64,000 nt of DNA from Clostridiales bacterium (lineage in GTDB: Bacteria > Bacillota > Clostridia > Saccharofermentanales > Saccharofermentanaceae). A model generated the notes under the pieces. The model searched no databases and was not told where the DNA came from. It was given only the letters and a program-made list of their open reading frames with translations. Position numbers and translations under genes: made by a program. Shown here in pieces: positions 36,907 to 45,500 of the stretch; within the stretch, counting starts at the first letter, position 1; the number at the start of each line of letters is the position of its first letter. Location of the stretch: assembly GCA_017561715.1 (NCBI GenBank), contig JAFZBN010000002.1:30627-94626 (forward strand), in the 5' to 3' direction.

Positions 36907-36980
36907 GCGGGTATAGTTCATCGGTAGAACGTCAGCTTCCCAAGCTGAACAGGAGGGTTCGACTCCCTTTATCCGCTCCA
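36907..36980 (+). tRNA. tRNA-Gly (CCC anticodon)
   Basis: A cloverleaf folds completely: acceptor GCGGGTA/TATCCGC, D-loop TTCATCGGTAGAA, anticodon stem TCAGC/GCTGA with loop TTCCCAA, T-arm GGAGGGTTCGACTCCC, and encoded CCA. Anticodon CCC reads GGG. Confidence 0.95.
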
Positions 36981-36984
36981 TAAA

Positions 36985-37025
36985 ACTTCGGCCGGAAAAG
37001 TGCTTTTCGAGCCGGAGTTTTTTCA
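36985..37025 (+). terminator. tRNA-Gly terminator built around an inverted iterated motif
   Basis: AACTTCGGCC and AAAG pair with CTTT and GCCGGAGTT around the central GAAAAGTGCTTTTC (36995-37008), followed by TTTTTT. The tip is an inverted pair of the GAAAAGCAC motif, as uptake-sequence terminators are in Haemophilus. Confidence 0.75.
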
Positions 37026-37067
37026 TGGTCTTCTACACCAAAACCGCCCGAGTTTTTAGGTCTTATC

Positions 37068-37096
37068 TTGACTTTTTTCCCTGTAGATGACATACT
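37068..37096 (+). promoter_or_regulatory. tRNA-Thr promoter
   Basis: TTGACT (37068-37073), 17 bases, CATACT (37091-37096), about 30 bases before tRNA-Thr. Confidence 0.65.
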
Positions 37097-37112
37097 GTAT
37101 GTCGTGCCTTTC

Positions 37113-37121
37113 GAAAAGCAC
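37113..37121 (+). repeat. Iterated motif GAAAAGCAC
   Basis: Intergenic copy six bases before the 5' end of tRNA-Thr, inside its precursor transcript. Confidence 0.6.
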
Positions 37122-37127
37122 TTATCT

Positions 37128-37203
37128 GCCTTTATAGCTCAGTAGGTAGAGCGCATCCATGGTAAGGATGAGGTCACCAGTTCGATCCTGGTTAAAGGCT
37201 CCA
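37128..37203 (+). tRNA. tRNA-Thr (GGT anticodon)
   Basis: Complete cloverleaf: acceptor GCCTTTA/TAAAGGC, anticodon stem CATCC/GGATG with loop ATGGTAA, T-arm CCAGTTCGATCCTGG, and encoded CCA. Anticodon GGT reads ACC and ACT. Confidence 0.95.
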
Positions 37204-37213
37204 AAGAAAGAAG

Positions 37214-37248
37214 AGGATGTCATCAAAAGTGACATCCTTTTTATTTTC
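37214..37248 (+). terminator. tRNA-Thr terminator
   Basis: AGGATGTCA pairs with TGACATCCT, followed by TTTTTATTTT. Confidence 0.88.
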
Positions 37249-37337
37249 GGGCGCCCCAGCATGAACAATCCGTCACACTTTAGAAAAATCACTGTGCTAC
37301 AATGTGTGTAGATTCGAGAAAGGATGAGGTGTGGCTT

Positions 37338-38081
37338 ATGGCGTCTTTTGAAGAGAGATTAGAAAAGCTCCAGAAGATCTTAGATGAAGCAAGATCCGTA
37401 GTCTTTTTCGGCGGAGCAGGTGTTTCCACCGAAAGCGGTATCCCGGATTTCCGATCTAAAGACGGACTTTACAACCAGCACGACGTGCAGTTCGACAAGT
37501 ACCCGCCGGAATATCTTTTGAGCCACAGCTGCCTTTATGACCAGCCGAAGGTCTTTTTCGAATATTACCGACAGAAGATGGACGTTCGTACGATCGAGCC
37601 GAACATTACTCACATCAAGCTGGCCGAGATGGAAAAAGCCGGCAAGCTCACCTGCGTGATCACCCAGAACATCGACGGTCTTCACCAGAAGGCAGGAAGC
37701 AGGAACGTGTACGAGGTACACGGCACGACACAGCGCGTATACTGCGACCGCTGCAAGAAAGAGTACCCCGCCGATCTTCTGTTTACTTCGACCGAGCCGG
37801 TCCCCCACTGTTCCTGTGGAGGCATGCTCCGTCCGGATGTCACTCTCTACGAAGAGAGCCTGCCGCACGAGGCCTGGGAGAACTCGATCTCCGCTCTTGC
37901 CAAAGCAGATGTGTTCATCATCGGCGGCACTTCCCTGACGGTCTATCCGGCAGCTACATTGACCAATTATTTTCGCGGAAAACATCTGATCATCATGAAC
38001 CGTGATGAGACGCCGCAGGACCGATACGCCGAGATCGTTTTCCACGAAGGATTGGGAGAGATCTTCTCCAAACTACGTTGA
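37338..38081 (+). CDS. cobB: NAD-dependent protein deacylase, sirtuin family
   Basis: Removes acyl groups from lysines using NAD, 247 residues. The NAD site (GAGVSTESGIPDFRS, 26-40), TQNIDGLH (109-116) and catalytic H128 (EVHG) are intact. The zinc cysteines are C136-xx-C139 and an unusually close C158-x-C160 (HCSCGG). I start at 37338, which has GAGGTG upstream; an earlier in-frame ATG at 37302 is less supported. It sits between the tRNAs and the amidase genes. The symbol is by family. Confidence 0.92.
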   Translation: MASFEERLEKLQKILDEARSVVFFGGAGVSTESGIPDFRSKDGLYNQHDVQFDKYPPEYLLSHSCLYDQPKVFFEYYRQKMDVRTIEPNITHIKLAEMEKAGKLTCVITQNIDGLHQKAGSRNVYEVHGTTQRVYCDRCKKEYPADLLFTSTEPVPHCSCGGMLRPDVTLYEESLPHEAWENSISALAKADVFIIGGTSLTVYPAATLTNYFRGKHLIIMNRDETPQDRYAEIVFHEGLGEIFSKLR

Positions 38082-38106
38082 TTTTTCTTTAAGAAAGGAA
38101 ACACAT

Positions 38107-39465
38107 ATGAAAAATCCAAAAGCTTCCCTCACGGCGGAATTTGAAGACGCCTACGGGAGTCAATCTTCTGCTGTCGTAAATGAAACTCCGGCCAAGGCGA
38201 AAACGGCTAAGGCCAAGGGTAAGAAAAAGCGTTCCGGCGATTCTTTCTGGACACGCATGCTGATCTTTATTTGCGGTGCTCTCGTGGGCCTCGGAGTTTT
38301 TGCGACCGTCATGTATTTCACGCAGGGCAAGAAAGCGGATACGAAAAAGGAGACCAAGCGAAATTCCTCTTCTTACCGCACCTCTTCCAACAACCGCTCT
38401 TCTTCGGGATCCCGAGGCGATTTCTACCGCGATAAGGACGATGAGGATGATGACGATGACAATGACTCTCTTCTCGGCCGCGACAGATATAACGAGAAAG
38501 ATCTCGACGACGACTTCGATGAATATATCGACGACGATTACGATCCGGACAGCGATTCCGACTTCTATGATCCGGGATATACCCTCCCGAAAAACATCTC
38601 CGGCGAGGACCTTTCCGGCTATACCATCATCCTTGACCCCGGCCACGGCGGACGTGATACCGGCTGCGTATTCCCGTTTGATTACCCGGAATATAACGAG
38701 TGTGACTTTAACCTTCGCATCGCCAAAAGAGTCGAGCAGGAACTTACTTCCCGTGGCGCGACCGTACATATGCTTCGTACCGATGACAGCTGGGTCTCTC
38801 TTTATAACCGACTCGCCCAGACACACCTGATCTGCCTGGATATCGCACAGGAACAGGGCATTCTCCCCTTCTCCGAAGACCGTGCCGATGAACTTCGCGA
38901 AAGTCTCTGGGATTGCATCTACATAAACGAAGATACCGTCGCTTCCGGCGGCATGGGCATCATGGTCGGCAGTGGTGTCGGCGAGGACCTTAATGATCTT
39001 TTCGAGATGGAATATAAACTCGAGAAAGTGATCTACCTGTCGATCCATCTGAACTCCAGCGAGAGTCAGACACTTCACGGAAACCAGATCTTCTACGTCA
39101 CCGACGAATCCGTCATCGAAAGCGAAAACCGCCAGATGTACGAGAATTCGGAGTTTCAGCGTTCCGACTTTCCGATCCGCGAAGAATACTATGGCCGTCA
39201 TAACGACGATAACTACCTTCTCGGATGCTGTCTTTATGACAACATCGTCGGTAATATCCCGGCATTTGAGACCAACGGAACTCCGGTCAAAGCCGATAAC
39301 TATGCCGTACTTCGTGAGCATGGTCTGACCGGTGCTCTGGTCGAGGTCGCCTACCTCTCGGATGACAACGACCGCACCATGCTGCAGCGCAGTGATATCA
39401 TCGACCAGGTCGCTTATTCCATCGCTGACGGAGTGAAAATGTACTTTATCCAAAAAGACATTTGA
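38107..39465 (+). CDS. Membrane-anchored N-acetylmuramoyl-L-alanine amidase (amidase_3), copy 1
   Basis: Predicted cell-wall amidase, 452 residues. A basic cytoplasmic N-terminus leads to one membrane segment (about 51-72), a Ser/Arg- and Asp-rich linker (90-155) and an amidase_3 domain. Metal and catalytic residues are H180 (DPGHGG), E198 (NECDF), H314 (SIHLNSS) and E413 (LVEVAYL). Between the second and third ligands there is a long insertion (LICLDIAQEQGILPFSED onward) shared with the next gene. The start at 38107 has AAAGGA. It is probably cotranscribed with the sirtuin gene, 25 bases upstream. Confidence 0.93.
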   Translation: MKNPKASLTAEFEDAYGSQSSAVVNETPAKAKTAKAKGKKKRSGDSFWTRMLIFICGALVGLGVFATVMYFTQGKKADTKKETKRNSSSYRTSSNNRSSSGSRGDFYRDKDDEDDDDDNDSLLGRDRYNEKDLDDDFDEYIDDDYDPDSDSDFYDPGYTLPKNISGEDLSGYTIILDPGHGGRDTGCVFPFDYPEYNECDFNLRIAKRVEQELTSRGATVHMLRTDDSWVSLYNRLAQTHLICLDIAQEQGILPFSEDRADELRESLWDCIYINEDTVASGGMGIMVGSGVGEDLNDLFEMEYKLEKVIYLSIHLNSSESQTLHGNQIFYVTDESVIESENRQMYENSEFQRSDFPIREEYYGRHNDDNYLLGCCLYDNIVGNIPAFETNGTPVKADNYAVLREHGLTGALVEVAYLSDDNDRTMLQRSDIIDQVAYSIADGVKMYFIQKDI

Positions 39466-39546
39466 TCTTTTCTTGTTAAAGTGATGAAAAAAGGCTTCTC
39501 TCACAGGCCCGTGCTTGTACTTTGCCCGAAAATGTCTGATTTGTAA

Positions 39547-39574
39547 TTTACAAAAATGCAGAATGGCTTATACT
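39547..39574 (+). promoter_or_regulatory. Promoter of the second amidase gene
   Basis: TTTACA (39547-39552), 16 bases, TATACT (39569-39574), about 30 bases before the ATG. Confidence 0.6.
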
Positions 39575-39602
39575 AAATATGCACGTAAATGAGAGGAATG
39601 CT

Positions 39603-40790
39603 ATGAGTAACAACCAACCACAATCGAGACCTAATCGGGGCGCGCCCAAAACCAATCCAACCCGAACCTATTCCCAAACCAAGCGCCCCTCTCGATCTAA
39701 AGCCGAGATTGCCCGTCGGATATTCTTCGCAAAATGCATTATCGTGTTCTGCATGATATTCGTTCTTGGTGGCGGTGTGTATCTTCTCAGCCGCTCGGGG
39801 CTCTTTAAATCTAAATCTTCCAATGCCGGCGGGACCGCTTTGAGTACCGTAACTTTCGAGACTGAAGCAACCCCGGCTACGGAAGCAACCGATACCCCTG
39901 ACCAGACATTAGCTGCCGGCTCTCTTGCCGGATGCACCGTTATCCTCGACCCCGGACACAGTGGCGAGGACACAGGATGCGGCTGGCCGTTAAACAGTTC
40001 CGAGATCGAAGAAAAAGACATTACGCTTAAGATCGTTAACGCCATGGAGGAAGATCTTACTTCCCGTGGCGCGAAAGTCTATGTGACACGTAAGACAGAT
40101 GATACGGTCGGCATCTACTATCGTATGGCCGAAGTTCACCTGATCTGCATGGATATCGCCAAGGAAAGAGGCATCCTTCCATTCTCTGAAGAAAAAGAAC
40201 AGGACCTCCGCCAGAAGTGCGAAAAGATCAAGGAGATCAACGAGTGGCAGAAGTTCACCACCGAAGGCATGGGCTTCATGGCCGGATTCGGCGCAGGCGA
40301 AGACTTAAAACTTCTCATGGACATGGAAGCAAAGCTTACTGACGTCATCTTTTTGTCCATCCACATCAACTCCACCGGTGATCCGTCCGAATACGAGATC
40401 AAGCACGGCGCGGCCGTTCACTACCCGGACGACCAGTACATCAGCAGTCCTTCTCATGACGAAGGCGGAGAGCCGGCTCACGAAGCATATTTCGGAAGAC
40501 ACGATGATGAGAACAACGCTTTCTCGCAGATGCTCTACGATCACTATGTCGAGTATTTCCCGGATATGGTTTCCTACAGCAAGGAACAGTCCCACCTGCC
40601 GAGTGCTTTTGCGGTCATCCGTGAACACGCCCTCGTCGGTGCGCTTTTCGAAGTCGGATTCATCACGAACCCGTCTGACCGCGAATTCTTTAAAAACGAC
40701 GAGAACCTGGCCAAGTCAGCGATCCCGCTGGATGACGCCATCGAAGAATATTTTACGTCTCTTAAGGAGAAGCAGACCGCAGCATCATAA
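39603..40790 (+). CDS. Membrane-anchored N-acetylmuramoyl-L-alanine amidase (amidase_3), copy 2
   Basis: Paralogue of the preceding gene, 395 residues. It has a basic N-terminus, one membrane segment (about 40-63), a Thr/Ala/Glu linker and an amidase_3 domain with DPGHSG, an IEEKDITLK glutamate, SIHINST and LFEVGFITN. The insertion LICMDIAKERGILPFSEE matches copy 1 closely. The ATG at 39603 has AGAGGA upstream. Different linkers and separate promoters suggest the copies have diverged in placement or timing. Confidence 0.93.
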   Translation: MSNNQPQSRPNRGAPKTNPTRTYSQTKRPSRSKAEIARRIFFAKCIIVFCMIFVLGGGVYLLSRSGLFKSKSSNAGGTALSTVTFETEATPATEATDTPDQTLAAGSLAGCTVILDPGHSGEDTGCGWPLNSSEIEEKDITLKIVNAMEEDLTSRGAKVYVTRKTDDTVGIYYRMAEVHLICMDIAKERGILPFSEEKEQDLRQKCEKIKEINEWQKFTTEGMGFMAGFGAGEDLKLLMDMEAKLTDVIFLSIHINSTGDPSEYEIKHGAAVHYPDDQYISSPSHDEGGEPAHEAYFGRHDDENNAFSQMLYDHYVEYFPDMVSYSKEQSHLPSAFAVIREHALVGALFEVGFITNPSDREFFKNDENLAKSAIPLDDAIEEYFTSLKEKQTAAS

Positions 40791-40802
40791 GGAGGAAATC
40801 CT

Positions 40803-41600
40803 ATGAACATTGCCGTGATCACCGGCGCTTCGTCGGGAATGGGAAAAGAGTTTACTACCCGTCTTATCACGGAAAATGATGCGCGCATCGGAGCTCCCTA
40901 TGACGAGATCTGGATCATCGCAAGATCCGAAGATAAGCTTATTTCCCTGCAAAAAGCACTTTCCCCGGAACGTATCCGTGTGATCCCTCTGGATCTGACT
41001 CTCCCCGAGTCGCTCTCTTCTTTAGAAAAACTTCTTTCCGAGAAAAAGCCGGATATCCGACTTCTTATCAACTGCGCAGGCATGGGCAGGAGCGGTGCTT
41101 TTGCCGAGCAATCGAAAGAGGAAACCCATGCCGCGATCGCCCTAAACTGCGACGCCCTCTCTTCTCTTACGAATATATGTCTTCCCTATATGACAGGACA
41201 TGAGGGGCCGAAGGGACGCTCGGCGACGATCATCAACATCGCATCGTCCGCGGGATTCCTTCCGCAGCCGGACTTCGCCGTCTATGCCGCCACGAAATCC
41301 TACGTCATCTCTTTTTCCAGAGCGATCGCCGAAGAGCTGAAGGATAAGGGAATAGCCGTGACCTGCGTCTGCCCGGGCCCCGTGGATACAGACTTCATCA
41401 AGACAAGTAAGAACGACCCGAATGCCACGTTCATCGGCATTAAGGGAAAGTTCGTCACCTCTTGCGACAAGCTTATTCCCGCTTCTCTGAAGGCAGCGAA
41501 GAAAGGAAAGAAGATGCTGGTATTCGGTACCTCTCAGAAAGCCCTTCACGTGGCTTCTAAGATACTTCCTACGAGCTGGATACTTTTCTTTGAGAAATGA
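40803..41600 (+). CDS. Short-chain dehydrogenase/reductase
   Basis: Classical SDR of 265 residues. The nucleotide site TGASSGMGKEF, the NCAGMG strand, the active-site serine in IINIASSAG and the YAATK pair are present; PGPVDTDF follows. Substrate cannot be inferred. It starts 12 bases after the amidase stop and has GGAGG. Its stop directly abuts the stop of the converging lipoprotein gene. Confidence 0.92.
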   Translation: MNIAVITGASSGMGKEFTTRLITENDARIGAPYDEIWIIARSEDKLISLQKALSPERIRVIPLDLTLPESLSSLEKLLSEKKPDIRLLINCAGMGRSGAFAEQSKEETHAAIALNCDALSSLTNICLPYMTGHEGPKGRSATIINIASSAGFLPQPDFAVYAATKSYVISFSRAIAEELKDKGIAVTCVCPGPVDTDFIKTSKNDPNATFIGIKGKFVTSCDKLIPASLKAAKKGKKMLVFGTSQKALHVASKILPTSWILFFEK

Positions 41601-42569
41601 TCACTCGATGAGTAATACTTTTACTTCGTGATCGTTGTATAAAATGACTCCGCCCATTATTGCGCAGGTATTATATCCTTTAGGGATTGATAGAGCCAGT
41701 CTTTTATTATATTCATATCCGTATACGCGCCTTTCGTTATACGACGTTCCTTCGTAAAATGTCTCTCCATTTATCCTATAGCTAACACCCTCGGGAATCG
41801 TCTTAGAAACATCGAGAGAACCTGGATCGAATTCAGGATATTTTTCGCTCAAGTATAATTCTTTCGTTTCTTGATCTATTGCCATAAAGCGGCTTTCTGT
41901 TCCATTGACTACCAGAAAACGAATCGCCAAACCCTTTTCGGAATATAAATACGCGTCTTCAATTGTCACAACACCAGAGATCGATTCAACCTCAGTGCTT
42001 AACCTGTACCCGTTTGATATACATTTTATTTGACCATTCTCAGTTACATATAGAATTGCCTCGGTGCGGATTTCATATGCAACATCTTTCACTTCGGTAT
42101 CGACAGGGATGAACTCTTTAAAGTTCTCGCCCGTTGTTTTCCAAAGTTCTCCATTATCTAAGAGAACTACCGCCGATGAATTACGCATCAATTCTGCTTT
42201 GATTATTCCTGCATCAAAAGAATGTTTGCTCACTGGAGCACTCTGCTCATCATTACACCTATAAATCTCAACATTTCCATTATCAAAAGCCAGAAGCGCC
42301 ACATCACCGATCATATCCAAATAGCTGATGCGATTTGTGAACTTCTTACGAAAACGCTCGGAACCAGTTTCATCGCAGACCAACAATTCTTTGTCATCCA
42401 AAACCATTCCTATACTATATGCCCCGGTTCCTCCAACCAAAGATACTTTTCGATTGGAATCAGAATAAACCATATGTGTCTTTGACTTTTTAAGCATACT
42501 ACAGCCGGATAAACTAAGAAGACCACAGATAATAAATGACAGATAAAGAACTGTCCGATACTTTTTCAT
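41601..42569 (-). CDS. Lipoprotein with beta-propeller-like repeats
   Basis: A predicted lipoprotein of 322 residues: signal MKKYRTVLYLSFIICGLLSL followed by SGCS (lipidated C23). The rest consists of repeated strand patterns (SIGMVLDDKELLVCDETGSE, MIGDVALLAFDNGNVEIYRC, SSAVVLLDNGELWKTT, AILYVTENGQIKCISNG) that look like a beta-propeller. The start has GAGGTG. It overlaps the end of the 1202-residue gene upstream by 56 bases, so the two are probably coupled. No enzymatic motif is seen. Confidence 0.8.
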   Translation of the reverse strand: MKKYRTVLYLSFIICGLLSLSGCSMLKKSKTHMVYSDSNRKVSLVGGTGAYSIGMVLDDKELLVCDETGSERFRKKFTNRISYLDMIGDVALLAFDNGNVEIYRCNDEQSAPVSKHSFDAGIIKAELMRNSSAVVLLDNGELWKTTGENFKEFIPVDTEVKDVAYEIRTEAILYVTENGQIKCISNGYRLSTEVESISGVVTIEDAYLYSEKGLAIRFLVVNGTESRFMAIDQETKELYLSEKYPEFDPGSLDVSKTIPEGVSYRINGETFYEGTSYNERRVYGYEYNKRLALSIPKGYNTCAIMGGVILYNDHEVKVLLIE

Positions 42570-45500
42570 ACAACACTTCACCTCTTTTATTTCGATAATA
42601 CCTATATCTTCCATATTGATGTAGCAGAATCAAATCGGTGACCATCCCTACTTCGCCATACCCTATCAGGTTTTTATCTCTGTATATCCAACCTAATATA
42701 ATATCGGCCGCGTGATTTAGTATCATCTCATAACCACTTGGAGAAAACTCCCATGTATACATTATATCAAGTGGTATTCCAAAAGCGACAGGTTCGCCTA
42801 TTTGAGGTATAGGGTTCCCAGGTTTAATCACCCAATGACTACTGCTTCCACCAAGAAAAGCAGCTGTACCATGCCATGCGTAAACCTCTCCTATTGTGCC
42901 ACTATTCATAAAAGTATATGCAGGATTATTAGCTACTCCCAATTCACCCGAATGGCAAGAGGATAAAATAAGCGTCTGGATTTTCTTTTTCTTCCACCCA
43001 TCAGAGTTATTATAAGGGGTTATCTCATCAACCCACGAAATTTGAGAGGTATCAATCTCATCGATTGAGTCCGCTAGCCCGTGAAATACTATTGCAACTT
43101 CAATGATATTGTACAATATCTTTCCATCAGAATTTTCACCGAGTTTATTCCATTCCTCCCTTAAAAGTGGTGGTTTGTCTTTGTCTGGTTGTTTAACCGG
43201 AATTGCTTCTACTTTCGAAACATCCTCAAACATATCTCGTCGAATGTCAGCTTCTCGTTTTAAATACCAATCTGCATCTTCTGATGCATCATAAAGTATA
43301 TAAGCGATGTCTTTATTCCTCTGAAGAGGTCTTGCATCCTCGTTATCATTAGCTCCATCGAAATCCGAATCTTCAACCATCGGGTTGGACTTCACCTTGT
43401 AGAAATACCAGGTTCCCACACCATAATCTAAAAATCTACAGAATGCCTGCCAAGTCGTTGTCGGCAAAGAATCATCATCTACTCCGTTTACATAAAACTT
43501 TTCGCCTTCAGTTACTTCTACTACAACGCGTTCACCCATTTCTTTATAATCCGTAAGATTATCATCATCCGTATCAAAAACTTCGGGATTAGAGAAATAC
43601 ACATGTCCATTAGCTACTATCATGCCTTGTTCTTCGACGACATCCCACAAGCCATCACCGATTTTCACATTTACATCATTTAGATCATCATCCGTTCCCT
43701 GATGAAGTTCGTACAGTTCTGCAAACCTGTCATACGCTTCTTCAGCGGTTTTTCCTTGGCAATCAATGACTCCTCCACCGGAAGTAAGATTCAGCCAGTT
43801 CATATTTGCAGTGTTAGGGTTGCCGCTGGAGAGCGTGAAAATGTAAGCCGACATAGGATTGGCTGCCTTAATATCTGCATCATAAAACGTACAGTTTATA
43901 TCATTAGAATTATTGAAAGCGATAACAACAAGTTCTCTCGATGAATGGTGCCCGGGCATGCTTCTGCCCACGTTATAGAGCTGATTAGCCGAAAGAGAAG
44001 ATCCCAGCACATTCCCTGCTGATCCTGTCCATCCTACCCAATTACCCGAATCATCCCATGGCCACTCATCCAACTGCTGGCTGAGTATACTATTGTGTAC
44101 GGTAAAGAAGTACGGATAAGTTCCTGAATAACTGTTGTACCCACAGATCGCCATTCGATCATATTCACCCTTATTATCAATGATTCTATGAGCAATAGCA
44201 TTCATTTCGTCTATATCTTCTTGCGTCATAGAATGTAGGCATGGGACCTCCAGTACGTAGTCTATGCCTTCGTAACCTTCATGTGAAGGACGAAGTTCTC
44301 CTGCAGACTTCAAACTGCTCCACCAGAAATACCACAATCTCATGTCAACCAAAGAGTACGTACTGAAGTGAGTCGTGTTAAAAGATACAGTGTGATTAAC
44401 AGTATCAACCGTCGAATCGCATTCAACATACATACCGTTTTCTTCGTCAAAATACAGAATGCCAAGACTGTTGGGGTTAAATGCATAATCATCCGCGAAA
44501 GGACACTCTTCCGGATCATTGAAGTCATTTGATGAAAGTAGCGCCTCGTCATAGTGAAAAGTCACCATTGCTTCATCAAAATCACCTTCATACTCGATTT
44601 CGATCGGTGCTCCTACCAACCCGACAAGATCTTCTGTATAAAAGTCCGAATCATTAAGCGGAGAAATCTCCATGACAGAATCCAAACATCCCGTTCCTTC
44701 CAGAACAACATCTATTCTTGTCACTGCAGGTCGTTCTTCATCATGGATCATCTCTGTTCTGGTCTGTAAGAACCGCTCTTGATCATCGGGAATTCCGTCA
44801 TTGTCAGTGTCCGGATTCAATGGATCTGATCTCATCTTGATTTCTTCGGCATCTTCGAGATGATCACCATCCGTATCGTATTTGAGCGGATCCGTTCCGT
44901 ATACATAGTACTCCTCGTAATCAGACAGATCATCGTCATCAGTATCGGAATTGAACGGATCGGTCCCGATCTCGAGTTCAATACCGAGAGTCAGGCCATC
45001 GCCGTCGTCATCTTCCTGTGAATCGGTGATCCCGTCTCCATCGCTGTCATCGGATAACAAATCCATTCCGAGAAGCCACTCGATAGAATCGGAGATCCCG
45101 TCATTGTCCGAGTCGTAAGATTCAGGGTCTGTTCCCAATTGAAGTTCGTAATAGTCAGGAATTCCGTCTCCATCCGAGTCGATGATAGGTTCGGGCGTTA
45201 GTGTCGGTTCCGGTGTCGGTACTTCAGTAATCGACGGTGTCGGGGTCGGAGTTTCTGTCGGCGTAGGTGTCAGGTCTGATCCGCCATTCACTCCGTTGAT
45301 AAAATCCAGATAGTCTTCAACTCCGTTACAGTCCAAATCTTCAGATAGACTATATGCACAGTTCACAGCCCATAGAATTGCTGAACTAAGATCCAAAGTC
45401 GTGTTACAGTTAAGATCATTCCCGACTATAGTCATGTTAATGTTTGAACCAACGTTAATATTTTGATTGGCACCATCATTTGATAGAACATATAAGTCGT

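Noticed and set aside
37000..37121. The motif copies around the tRNAs as integration sites
   Set aside because: No direct repeat of a tRNA 3' end and no integrase are present; the copies belong to the window-wide motif.
38089..39504. A 471-codon frame antisense to amidase copy 1
   Set aside because: Valine/isoleucine-rich shadow of the Asp-rich linker and amidase domain.
45293..45420. Calling residues 235-275 of the large secreted protein a true dockerin
   Set aside because: The two loops have dockerin-like spacing, but the first lacks key aspartates and the protein continues into other modules; reported only as a calcium-loop segment.
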